A stretch of 64,000 bases of DNA, taken from assembly GCA_964606085.1 (NCBI GenBank), contig CAZSFD010000014.1:1-64000 (forward strand), given 5' to 3'. A program made the position numbers and the translations under genes. The notes under the pieces are model-generated. The model was not told the DNA's origin, searched no databases, and saw only the letters and a program-made list of their open reading frames with translations. Shown here in pieces: positions 43,825-51,755 of this stretch (positions are counted from its first letter, which is position 1; each line of letters begins with the position of its first letter). The DNA comes from CAIQJJ01 sp964606085 (GTDB lineage Bacteria; Chloroflexota; Anaerolineae; Anaerolineales; UBA4823).

Positions 43825-44910
43825 TTACGGGCTGTTGAGCGCCTGGCGCATCACGGCCAGCACGGCCTCCTGAACCGGGAGCAGCACCTGGGCGCCGCCC
43901 GATGTGACCCACGGAACGAGCTGCTCATAGCCAATGCCATAGCGATGAATGCGGGTGGGATCGAGCAATTGCGTTGCCAGCGGCAGCAGGGGGGCCACAT
44001 CTTCAAAGCGGATGTTGGTGACGACGTTGTTGATATAGATATTGTATAAATCGGGGGCGCGTTTGACGGCATCTAAGCTCATCAATTTTTGGAAGATCGC
44101 CAGCAGCACTTCTTGTTGGCGGCGGCCGCGGTCTATGTCGTTGGTGGAGTAGCGCGAGCGCACATACCACAGCGCCGTCTCGCCGTCCATGTGGTTGAGG
44201 CCGGCGGGCATGGTGTAATCGCCATAGCCCGTGCGGTGGTCGGTTAACGTCACGGCCACCTGCACGTCAATTCCTCCCAGGTTGTCAATCACTTCTTTGA
44301 AGGACCAGAAGTTGATCACCACATAATGGCTGGGCCGCACACCGAAATTGTATTCCATCGTGATCGCCAGCGCATCGAACCCGCCATAGCCAAAGGCGGT
44401 GTTGATGCGCTGCGTTGTCCAGCCAGGGATATAGACGTACAGGTCGCGCGGAAACGAGGTCAGGCTGACGGTGCCGGCCTGCGGGTTGAGCGTGGCTAAC
44501 AAAAGGGTGTCGGTGCGAAACCCGCCGCTATCAGGACGCTGATCTGAACCCAGCAGCAGGATATTCACCTGGCCTTCGGGCTGTGGCAGCAAACCCACGG
44601 GCGGGGGGATGTCAATATCAGGCCAGACCGATGGCCCCGGATACGTATCCCAATTGGTTGGCGACTGGTTGGAGATGACCACATCGGCGGCTGGCGTTTG
44701 TGCGGGCTCGGTGGATAGGGCGTTGGCCACGGGCAGATAAGTGGCCGTGGGCGCCAGCGGCTGGAATGGCGTGGGCGTGGGCGTTGAACCCGCTGGCCCA
44801 ATCGCCAGGATGGGTGGCATGTAGCCCGGCGAAAACGGCCCCCCGCAGGCAGCTAACGCCAGGCTGCATAGCCACAAAAAAATGCCTATGGGGGCAATCG
44901 TGCGTCTCAT
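43825..44910 (-). CDS. LytR-CpsA-Psr (LCP) family lipoprotein
   Basis: 361 aa. A lipoprotein signal (IFLWLCSLALAAC) is followed by a Pro/Thr linker. The LCP domain (about 115-300) has VNILLLGSDQRPDSGGFRTDTLLLATLNP, VSLTSFPRDLYVYIPG, INTAFGYGG, VDNLGGIDVQV-type sequence and MDGETALWYVRSRYSTNDIDRGRRQQEV. LCP enzymes attach anionic glycopolymers to peptidoglycan or act as related phosphotransferases outside the membrane. Its ATG overlaps the stop codon of the LysM gene (ATGA), and it is the last gene of a kinase-LysM-LCP operon. Confidence 0.92.
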   Translation of the reverse strand: MRRTIAPIGIFLWLCSLALAACGGPFSPGYMPPILAIGPAGSTPTPTPFQPLAPTATYLPVANALSTEPAQTPAADVVISNQSPTNWDTYPGPSVWPDIDIPPPVGLLPQPEGQVNILLLGSDQRPDSGGFRTDTLLLATLNPQAGTVSLTSFPRDLYVYIPGWTTQRINTAFGYGGFDALAITMEYNFGVRPSHYVVINFWSFKEVIDNLGGIDVQVAVTLTDHRTGYGDYTMPAGLNHMDGETALWYVRSRYSTNDIDRGRRQQEVLLAIFQKLMSLDAVKRAPDLYNIYINNVVTNIRFEDVAPLLPLATQLLDPTRIHRYGIGYEQLVPWVTSGGAQVLLPVQEAVLAVMRQALNSP

Positions 44911-45830
44911 GGGTTTTCTGCCGAGGGGGTGTCGCTGGGGATGGCCGCTGGCGTTTGGCTCGGCTCAGGCGTGGCTGTGGGTTCGGGCGTGGCTGTGGGT
45001 TCAGGGGTATCCGTGGCCGTTGCAGATGGCGTATCGGTGGGCGTGGGCGTGGCGGTTGGCTCTTCGGGCAGCAGCGTGGGGGTGCTTGTGGGGGTGGGGG
45101 TTTCTGTGGCGGGGATGGGTGTGGTTGGCTCAGGCGTGTGTGTGGCGGTTTCGGTGGGTGTGATGGCTGTCGTCGGTGCGGGGATGGTTGCGCTGGCGGT
45201 GGCTTCGGGGGTGAGGCTGGGCAGCGGGGTGATCGTCGGCGCAATGGGTTCGATGGGTGGGCGGTTGGGCACATAGAGCTTTTGCCCGGCGCGGATCAGG
45301 TCGCTGGCGAGGCAATTGGCGAAGCGCAATTCGTCCACCGTGGTGGCAAATAACTGGCTGATGGCCAGCAAGGTGTCGCCAGGCCGCACCTGGTAAGTCA
45401 CCCACCCTGGATATGGGCCGCACGGTAAGCTGGTGTCTGTCGGGGCCACGGCTGGCACATAGAGGGTCGCCCCGGCGATCAGTCTGTCTATCAGCAGGCA
45501 GTTGACGCGTTTCAATTCAGCGGCGCTGATGCCATAGCGTTCGGCCAGGGTGGTCAGGTCATCGCCGGGTTGAATGTTGATGGCGATCCAGTTGGCTGGC
45601 TGGGGGCAGGCGGTGGGCAGGGCGGCTGACCGGGGCGGTGTGGCCGCGAACGTGACGGTTGGTTGACCAGGCGTGCGGATGAACTGCGGCCCGACGGTAT
45701 TGACCGCCGTTGCCAGCAGCGCAATGGCTGGTTGTCCTTCGGCAAATGCCAGCGCCATACTGCCGATCACCAGGAGCAGCGAGACACAAGCCAGGGCAAT
45801 ACCCGCAAAAGCCTGTTTCAACGCGCTCAT
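44907..45830 (-). CDS. Exported protein with two LysM domains and a Thr/Pro-rich tail
   Basis: 307 aa. A signal peptide or anchor (GIALACVSLLLVIGSMALAF) is followed by two LysM modules, about 85-130 (INIQPGDDLTTLAERYGIS ... ATLYVP) and 145-190 (YQVRPGDTLLAISQLFAT ... QKLYVP). The remaining third is a PTPTPTDTPS-type stalk with no anchor at the end. LysM domains bind GlcNAc-containing polymers such as peptidoglycan. AGGA lies five bases before the ATG. Four-base overlaps with the kinase gene upstream and the LCP gene downstream imply tight co-translation. Confidence 0.9.
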   Translation of the reverse strand: MSALKQAFAGIALACVSLLLVIGSMALAFAEGQPAIALLATAVNTVGPQFIRTPGQPTVTFAATPPRSAALPTACPQPANWIAINIQPGDDLTTLAERYGISAAELKRVNCLLIDRLIAGATLYVPAVAPTDTSLPCGPYPGWVTYQVRPGDTLLAISQLFATTVDELRFANCLASDLIRAGQKLYVPNRPPIEPIAPTITPLPSLTPEATASATIPAPTTAITPTETATHTPEPTTPIPATETPTPTSTPTLLPEEPTATPTPTDTPSATATDTPEPTATPEPTATPEPSQTPAAIPSDTPSAENP

Positions 45831-48229
45831 ACTTTTCCTCGTGCGCCGTTCCCATTCCCCCCGGTCAGGCTTGGCGCGGATACGGGCAGCAACACGCTGA
45901 ACATCGAACCGTGGCCTTTTTGCGAGTCAACCCAAATGCGTCCCTTTTGGGCCTCGACCAGTGATTTTACGATGGACAACCCGACGCCGGTATCTCCAAC
46001 GCCCGGAATGAGCGGGTTATCCGCTTTGTACAGGCGCGAGAAAACGCGCGGCAGTTCGTCCTGTGGGATGCCCTCGCCGCTGTCGGCCACGCGAATCAGC
46101 ACGAAATGGGCGTTCTGATCGCCTTCTTCGATGTGGGCATGAAGCGAAATCTCACCATCCACCGGCGAAGCCAGGCCGGCATTTTGCAGCAGGTGGATCA
46201 AGATTTGCTGCAAAGCATCGCGGTCGGCGTAGATGTGCGGCAATTGTTCGGGCAGTTCGAGCCGCAGGGCGATGTTCTTCTCGCGGATTTGCACAACCGC
46301 TGCTGTGAGCGCCTCATCAATGGCGGCGCCCAGGTCAACACTTTCGCTATGATGAGAGGGCGTTTCGTTCAAAGTGATGCGTACCAGGTCTTCGACCAGC
46401 GTCCCCAGGCGTTCGCTGGCGATTTTGACCCGTTCGATGAACTTACGCTGTGACGCGCCCAACAGTCCTACCGATTCACCCAAGAGCAAATCGGTATAGC
46501 CGATGATCGAAAACAGGGGTTGGCGCAATTCCTGAGCCATGGCGGCAATCACAGCATCATTTTCGGGCGAGGCGGCATCGGTTGGTCTGGCGCGTTGCAG
46601 TTCCATCAGGCGCTGATCGGCCTCAAACAGGCGCTCATTGAGGCGGGTGATCTCTTCGAGCGAAATGCGCAATTGCTCCTCGAGTTGGGTCACTTCGCTC
46701 AAGCTATTGTTGGAGGATTGCTGGACATTCAGCTTGATCTGTTGATTCTCCGCCTGCAAGCGCGCCAGTTCTTCCAGGGTCAGGCGAAGCTGTTCTTTGA
46801 GTTGTTCGGTTTCGCTGTTGGAAAAACGCCCCTGGCCCAGCGCGGCAATCGCCGCCGTGGCCGGGGTTTGCGCCGAACGGTTGAGCAGCGCTTCCTTTTC
46901 CTGGCGCAATTCTGTAATTTGTTTGCGCGCCGCTGCCAGGGCTTGCTGGGCCTGTTCCAATTCCTGGCGCATGGCTGCGCTTGGCTGGTTTTGATGCAAG
47001 ATGCGTGCCATCAGGCTGGCAATCTGGTTCAAATTGGCCTGGTCATCGTTCGTCCAGCCGCGATGCGAATAGGGCGAGAGCAGCACGATGCCCATCAAGT
47101 TGATTTTGTCTTCCACGGGGAATGGCACAACCAGCATGTGTCCCACACGCCCGATGCCCAGCACATTGGCAAAACCCAACAGATCGGGCGAGGTGCTGCT
47201 GGCGGGCAGGCGCACTGAACGGTTACGCCGCAAAGCGCTGGAAATGATCGGCGAGAGACGTTCGTCAATCGAAAAACCTTCGATGCTCTGCTGGCGGATC
47301 AAATCATATCCACAGGATACATTTAACTGTTTGCTATCCGCAGGCATCGAAACCATGAAGCACAGATCGGCCACCATCATTTGCGAAATGACTTTCGATA
47401 GCCCATCACACGCTTTACCGGGTATGGTGTTGCTGACCAGGTGCAAAAATTCCTGGATCAGACGCGGGTCTGAGTTGTAGCGCCGTTTTTCGGCAATGAG
47501 GCCCTTTTGCGCTGGGCTGACTGCTTTGTCTTCCTGGCGTTCGATCACGCCGGGGAAGCGCATGGGCAGGCCAAGCAGCAGCGGATAGGCCGCCAACTGC
47601 ACCAGGCGTAATGCCCCGGCATAATCGGCTGTGGGCTGGTAGGCAAAGCTCAAGCTGCCCAGGTAGCCCATGGCTGTAAGGGTCAGCATCCCCAGGCCCA
47701 ATCCCCAGCCATTAGGCCGCCGCAGCGCCAGCAGCAGGCATCCTGCCAGCGATAAGGCCAGGCCGAGCCACCCGGCTGCCTGATCCAGCCCGGAGGCGTT
47801 GAAGGGCATTTGCCCGCTTTCGGTTTGCCATAATAAGATGGCCGGGATCATCCCGACGCCGATGAACAGGCTCAACAGCAGGGTCGCGGCATCGCCGGGC
47901 CGCGAAGGCTCAGGAAAGCCCCACAACCAGATGATGGCGACCACGCTCAACAATCCCACGATGCGATCCAGCGGCGGCAGGGCGTATGGCATGGCCAAAA
48001 CACCTATGTAGGCCAACAAGGCTGCTGCAAGCAAAATGGCCTGCAGCCCTAACAGCCAGGCCATGCCTCTGCTGGCGCGTGCCGCCTGCGGGAAACCGCT
48101 GGCGCGCCAATGGTTGACGCATACCATCAGCCCCATCACCATCGAAAAAATGGTGATCAAATGGTATGCCAGGCTGCCTGGTGTTGTCACCAGGATGGTT
48201 AGAAGTTGTTCAAAAAACGCACCCATCAC
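45827..48229 (-). CDS. Histidine-kinase-like sensor lacking the phospho-acceptor His
   Basis: 800 aa from GTG 48229 (ATG 48226 is equally possible; AGAAGG upstream). About six or seven transmembrane helices (10-225), a GAF-like domain (255-412), a long coiled coil (413-550), a HisKA-like dimerisation helix and a HATPase domain. The H-box reads AAMAQELRQPLFSIIGYTD: Gln566 stands where the autophosphorylated His should be (codon CAG). The ATP site looks intact: LIHLLQNAG, VADSGEGIP, GDTGVGLSIVK. It may act as a pseudokinase or trans-acting partner. It is first in an operon with LysM and LCP proteins, so it likely monitors or controls the envelope. Confidence 0.88.
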   Translation of the reverse strand: MMGAFFEQLLTILVTTPGSLAYHLITIFSMVMGLMVCVNHWRASGFPQAARASRGMAWLLGLQAILLAAALLAYIGVLAMPYALPPLDRIVGLLSVVAIIWLWGFPEPSRPGDAATLLLSLFIGVGMIPAILLWQTESGQMPFNASGLDQAAGWLGLALSLAGCLLLALRRPNGWGLGLGMLTLTAMGYLGSLSFAYQPTADYAGALRLVQLAAYPLLLGLPMRFPGVIERQEDKAVSPAQKGLIAEKRRYNSDPRLIQEFLHLVSNTIPGKACDGLSKVISQMMVADLCFMVSMPADSKQLNVSCGYDLIRQQSIEGFSIDERLSPIISSALRRNRSVRLPASSTSPDLLGFANVLGIGRVGHMLVVPFPVEDKINLMGIVLLSPYSHRGWTNDDQANLNQIASLMARILHQNQPSAAMRQELEQAQQALAAARKQITELRQEKEALLNRSAQTPATAAIAALGQGRFSNSETEQLKEQLRLTLEELARLQAENQQIKLNVQQSSNNSLSEVTQLEEQLRISLEEITRLNERLFEADQRLMELQRARPTDAASPENDAVIAAMAQELRQPLFSIIGYTDLLLGESVGLLGASQRKFIERVKIASERLGTLVEDLVRITLNETPSHHSESVDLGAAIDEALTAAVVQIREKNIALRLELPEQLPHIYADRDALQQILIHLLQNAGLASPVDGEISLHAHIEEGDQNAHFVLIRVADSGEGIPQDELPRVFSRLYKADNPLIPGVGDTGVGLSIVKSLVEAQKGRIWVDSQKGHGSMFSVLLPVSAPSLTGGNGNGARGKV

Positions 48230-48300
48230 GGAAGCCTTCTGGTGATCATCTGCTCGAAACGTTCTATTTCGGTAGGATTAATCGCAATTCCTTTCATAAG

Positions 48301-48309
48301 ATTATAGCA
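48301..48309 (-). promoter_or_regulatory. Extended -10 promoter of the kinase-LysM-LCP operon
   Basis: TGCTATAAT on the minus strand, a perfect extended -10 without a -35. Start near 48294, leader about 65 bases. Confidence 0.65.
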
Positions 48310-48381
48310 TGTCGTCTCTGGTCGGCTGCGTTGCAACATTGTCAGCCTTCGTTCACGCCATTTTTATCGGAGTGGGTTCGG

Positions 48382-48410
48382 TTGCGCGTTTCTAAGACCC
48401 TATATATACT
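48382..48410 (+). promoter_or_regulatory. Promoter of the cyclase-family hydrolase gene
   Basis: TTGCGC (48382-48387), a 17-base spacer and TATACT (48405-48410). The start near 48417 leaves a leader of about 65 bases with GGAGG six bases before the ATG. Confidence 0.6.
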
Positions 48411-48483
48411 TATAGCACAGCCAGAAAAAAGCCTTTTGACGACACTTTTTATGGCTGCGGATTTGCCCTTTCGGAGGAAAAAC

Positions 48484-49116
48484 ATGCATCTATACGATAT
48501 TAGCTTGACGCTTTCACCGGCAATGCCTGTTTGGCCTGGCGATCCTCCTTTCGAGATGACGCGGGTAAGCAAAATTGAGGAAGGCCACCATGCGAATGTA
48601 TCGCAGGTGCGCATGAGCGCCCATACTGGCACCCATGTAGATGCGCCGTACCACTTTCTTGCTAACGGGAAAACCATTGAACAGTTGTCGTTAAGCGATT
48701 TGAACGGTCGCGTGTACATCGTTCACCTGCCTGAGGTCGAGGTGATCACGGCAAGCGTCCTCGAACAGGCCGAAATTCCCCCGCGCACCCGGCGCATCCT
48801 GTTTCGCACGCGCAATTCAGACCTGTGGGCGAAGGGTATCACCGAGTTCCAGAAAGATTATGTCGCCCTCAGCGAAGATGGCGCTCAGTACCTGGTGGAC
48901 CGCGGTTTTCGGCTGGTAGGCATAGATTACCTATCGGTAGCTCCCTTCGGCGATAGCGTTGCTGTTCACCAGACTCTTTTACAGGCCGGGGTGATCATCG
49001 TTGAGGGGTTGAACCTTTCCGAGGTTTCGCAGGGGCGCTACACGCTTTACTGCCTGCCGTTAAAAATCGCCGGGGCCGATGGCACACCCGCCCGGGCGAT
49101 TGTGATCGGCGTATAG
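48484..49116 (+). CDS. Cyclase family protein (kynurenine formamidase-like metal hydrolase)
   Basis: 210 aa from ATG 48484, chosen for GGAGG six bases upstream. The family metal-binding motif HxGTHxDxPxH is exact in SAHTGTHVDAPYHFL, preceded by MPVWPGDPPFEM. Later KDYVALSEDGAQYLVDRG and GIDYLSVAPFGD match the family. Members hydrolyse N-formylkynurenine or cyclic amides, and many have unknown substrates. No other tryptophan-catabolic gene is nearby. tlyA begins 17 bases downstream on the same strand. Confidence 0.88.
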   Translation: MHLYDISLTLSPAMPVWPGDPPFEMTRVSKIEEGHHANVSQVRMSAHTGTHVDAPYHFLANGKTIEQLSLSDLNGRVYIVHLPEVEVITASVLEQAEIPPRTRRILFRTRNSDLWAKGITEFQKDYVALSEDGAQYLVDRGFRLVGIDYLSVAPFGDSVAVHQTLLQAGVIIVEGLNLSEVSQGRYTLYCLPLKIAGADGTPARAIVIGV

Positions 49117-49133
49117 GAGCTGGCGAAAGCACT

Positions 49134-49913
49134 TTGGCTGGAAAAATTCGTCTGGATGATTGCCTGGTTGCAGCGGGTTTGGCCGCAGACCGTTCACTTG
49201 CCCGGCGCTGGATCATGGCCGGGCAGGTGCGCGTTAACGGTCAGTTGGTTCAAACCCCCGCTGCGTTGGTGGCTGCCGACGCCCACCTGACACTTGATAC
49301 CGGCCCACGCTTTGTCTCGCGCGGTGGTGAGAAACTGCAAGCGGCCCTGGATGCCTTTGACATCTCCGTAGCCGGGAAAGTTTGCGCCGATGTGGGCGCT
49401 TCGACGGGGGGCTTCACCGATTGTTTGCTGCAAGCGGGGGCCGAACGGGTCTACGCGATTGATGTTGGCACGGGCATCCTCGATTGGCGTTTACGGCAGG
49501 ATGGGCGGGTGGTGGTGATGGAAGGGACGAATGCCCGCCACCTGTCTATGCTGCCTGAGCCGGTGGCGCTGGCAACCATAGATGCTTCGTTCATCTCGCT
49601 CAAGGTGCTGCTTCCGGTGGTGAAGGGCTGGCTGGCTCCTGCTGGACAGGTGGTGGCGTTGATCAAACCCCAATTCGAAGCCGGGCGTGAACAGGCCGCC
49701 CGCACGCGTGGTGTGATTCGCGAGGCGGCGATCCATCAACAAATTCTGCGCGATGTGTTGAGTTTTGCCGTGGGAGAAAATTTCGCCGTGCAGGGGGGCA
49801 TCCGTTCGCCGTTGTTGGGACCAAAGGGCAATGCCGAGTTTTTGGTCTGGTTGGCATTCCCCGCTGCGAACCTGATCCCGGTAGAGGCGTGGGTGGCGGG
49901 CGTGGGTTGGTAG
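49134..49913 (+). CDS. tlyA: TlyA-type rRNA 2'-O-methyltransferase
   Basis: 259 aa. The S4 RNA-binding domain comes first (IRLDDCLVAAGLAADRSLARRWIMAGQVRVNG), then an FtsJ-like methyltransferase with FVSRGGEKLQAAL, CADVGASTGGFTDCLLQAGA and IKPQFEAGRE. TlyA methylates cytidines in 16S and/or 23S rRNA and affects capreomycin sensitivity. The start is a TTG at 49134; an AGGAG at 49114-49118 is too far for ideal spacing, so the start is a little uncertain. It converges with the PAS-kinase gene 17 bases downstream. Confidence 0.92.
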   Translation: MAGKIRLDDCLVAAGLAADRSLARRWIMAGQVRVNGQLVQTPAALVAADAHLTLDTGPRFVSRGGEKLQAALDAFDISVAGKVCADVGASTGGFTDCLLQAGAERVYAIDVGTGILDWRLRQDGRVVVMEGTNARHLSMLPEPVALATIDASFISLKVLLPVVKGWLAPAGQVVALIKPQFEAGREQAARTRGVIREAAIHQQILRDVLSFAVGENFAVQGGIRSPLLGPKGNAEFLVWLAFPAANLIPVEAWVAGVGW

Positions 49914-49930
49914 AGGCCCACGGATGCCTG

Positions 49931-50995
49931 CTAGGGAACCGGTAAGATCACTGTAATTTTTGTGCCTTTGCCCACTTCGCTTTGTAAGACAATGCGCCCG
50001 TTGTGGCGTTTGATCACCCGGTCGCATACGGCCAGGCCCAGGCCGGTGCCATGCCCGGCAGATTTGGTGGTGTAGAAGGGGTCGAAAATGCGGGGGAGAT
50101 GTTCGGGCGCGATGCCTTTGCCGTTATCGGCCACGCTGATGTGTACTTCATTGCCAACCAGTTCGGAACTGATGTGGATTTCGCCGGCGGTTTTTTCAAA
50201 AGCGTCAATGGCATTCAGCAGCAGGTTCACCCACACGCCTTGCAGGTGACTTTGGCTGGCGCGTACGAATGGTAAGGTGCTGGAAAGGTTGCTGTGCAGG
50301 GAAAGCGAATTGGCAACCACCTCGTGTTTGACCAGTTCAATTGCTTTGCGAATGGTGTCGTTGATCTGGGTGGGCAGAAATTCGTATTGCTCCAGGCGGG
50401 CCAGGTCGAGCAGGCTGCGCACCACCTGGGCGGCGCGTGCGCCAGCTTCGGCAATCATGCTGACCAATTCCTGCCGGTCATCCTCTGGCGGGATTTCGCG
50501 CTGCAACAATTGGGCGTTGGCCAGGATGGCCGTGAGTGGGTTGTTGATCTCATGCGCCACGCCGGCGGCAAGCTGCCCGATGGCCGCTAATTGTTCCGAC
50601 TGCGCCACCAGGCTTTCGAGGCGCTGTCGTTCGGTCACATCCTGCTCTAAAATAACCGTCTGGCTCACCTGCTCCTTATCATAAATGGGGTAAGTGCCAA
50701 TCTCCCAGGTTTGCGCTTCCTGGCTATCCTGGTGCGTGCGTTGGGTGCGGGTGGTGTTTTTGCCGTGGTTGAATGTCTCGGCAACCAGACAGCCCGGGCA
50801 TGGTTCGGAGCGTTGATAAAGCGCCTGGTAGCAGATTTGCCCCGCCAAGGCCTGGGGTGATGCGGCGTGCCGTTGTGCCAGGGCGCGATTGACTGTGACT
50901 AACGTGTAATCGCGCTGGATGGCGTAAATGGCAAATGGCAGGCTGTTGATCAGCGCAAGCAGCGGGTCACAACAGGTTGGATCGGCGGTGGACAT
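49931..50995 (-). CDS. PAS-domain sensor histidine kinase
   Basis: 354 aa from ATG 50995; the longer open frame would overlap the response-regulator gene. It is soluble. A PAS domain (about 10-130) contains a CYQALYQRSEPCPGC cluster of four Cys, seen in other PAS domains and possibly redox- or metal-related. The kinase core is complete: GVAHEINNPLTAIL with the acceptor His, WVNLLLNAIDAF, VADNGKGIAP and GHGTGLGLAVC. This is the fully equipped kinase of the operon, likely donor for the PhoB-type regulator encoded 13 bases upstream. Confidence 0.92.
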   Translation of the reverse strand: MSTADPTCCDPLLALINSLPFAIYAIQRDYTLVTVNRALAQRHAASPQALAGQICYQALYQRSEPCPGCLVAETFNHGKNTTRTQRTHQDSQEAQTWEIGTYPIYDKEQVSQTVILEQDVTERQRLESLVAQSEQLAAIGQLAAGVAHEINNPLTAILANAQLLQREIPPEDDRQELVSMIAEAGARAAQVVRSLLDLARLEQYEFLPTQINDTIRKAIELVKHEVVANSLSLHSNLSSTLPFVRASQSHLQGVWVNLLLNAIDAFEKTAGEIHISSELVGNEVHISVADNGKGIAPEHLPRIFDPFYTTKSAGHGTGLGLAVCDRVIKRHNGRIVLQSEVGKGTKITVILPVP

Positions 50996-51008
50996 GGTTG
51001 TTGAGGCG

Positions 51009-51755
51009 CTATTCGTTGCCGACGGTGTAACCGTAGCCTGGAACGGTACGGATGAAGGTGGGGGTGCTGGGGTCTTCTTCGATGCGCTCGCGCAGGTTTT
51101 TGATGTGAACACGGACGAGATCGGGGCTGCCGGTGTTGGCGGGGTAATCCCACACTTCATCGAGCAGGCGCGCCGGTGAGAAGATGCGGCCCGGATGGCT
51201 CATCAGATGATAGAGCAGGTCATATTGCACCGGGGTCAGGCGCAGTTTGCCATAGTGGGGGGTGGCTAACTCATACGTGCGTGTATCCAGTATGTAGCTG
51301 CCAATCACAATTTTTGTACCATCAGCGGGGCTGTTTTCGGCGCTGCCGTTGGAACTGGCTGGCAGTGTTTTCTGCGCCTGGGTGCGGCGCAAAATGGCGC
51401 GCAAGCGCAGGATTAGCTCATCTACATTGAAGGGTTTGGTCAGGTAATCGTCAGCGCCAGCCATGAAGCCGGCGATCTTGTCTTCGTCTTTGATCTTGGC
51501 GGTGAGGAATAAGATGGGGACATGGGTCAGCAAGGGGTCGGCGCGCATTTCGCGGCAGACGGTGTAGCCATCCATGCCGGGCATGACGATGTCGAGGATG
51601 ACCAGGTCGGGGATGGCGCGCCGGGCCGTTTTCAGACCATCTACGCCGCTGTTGACGGTGGTAATTTTGAACTCCTGGCCGCGCAAGCTGCGTTCGATGG
51701 TGCGGGCGACGATTTCATCATCTTCAATGATCAACAAGTTGATGCTGTTATTCAT
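51009..51755 (-). CDS. PhoB/OmpR-family response regulator
   Basis: 248 aa. The receiver domain has Asp11-Asp12 in IIEDDE, phospho-acceptor Asp55 in LVILDIVMPGMDG, Thr85 and Lys107 in YLTKPFN. A Ser/Asn-rich linker leads to a winged-helix effector (LRLTPVQYDLLYHLMSHPGRIFS ... VRVHIKNLRERIEEDP ... IRTVPGYGYTV). The ATG overlaps the end of the REC-PAS-kinase gene (ATGA), and the PAS kinase follows. Target promoters are unknown. Confidence 0.95.
   Translation of the reverse strand: MNNSINLLIIEDDEIVARTIERSLRGQEFKITTVNSGVDGLKTARRAIPDLVILDIVMPGMDGYTVCREMRADPLLTHVPILFLTAKIKDEDKIAGFMAGADDYLTKPFNVDELILRLRAILRRTQAQKTLPASSNGSAENSPADGTKIVIGSYILDTRTYELATPHYGKLRLTPVQYDLLYHLMSHPGRIFSPARLLDEVWDYPANTGSPDLVRVHIKNLRERIEEDPSTPTFIRTVPGYGYTVGNE

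Noticed and set aside
48226..48297. 23-codon open frame ending TGATG at the sensor-kinase start
   Set aside because: It looks like a coupled leader peptide, but its ATG is only three bases from the -10 box, upstream of the likely transcript start, and it has no ribosome binding site.
51009..51160. Longer start for the PAS kinase (to 51160)
   Set aside because: It would overlap the response-regulator gene by about 150 bases and adds a Pro/Ser-rich tail without homology.
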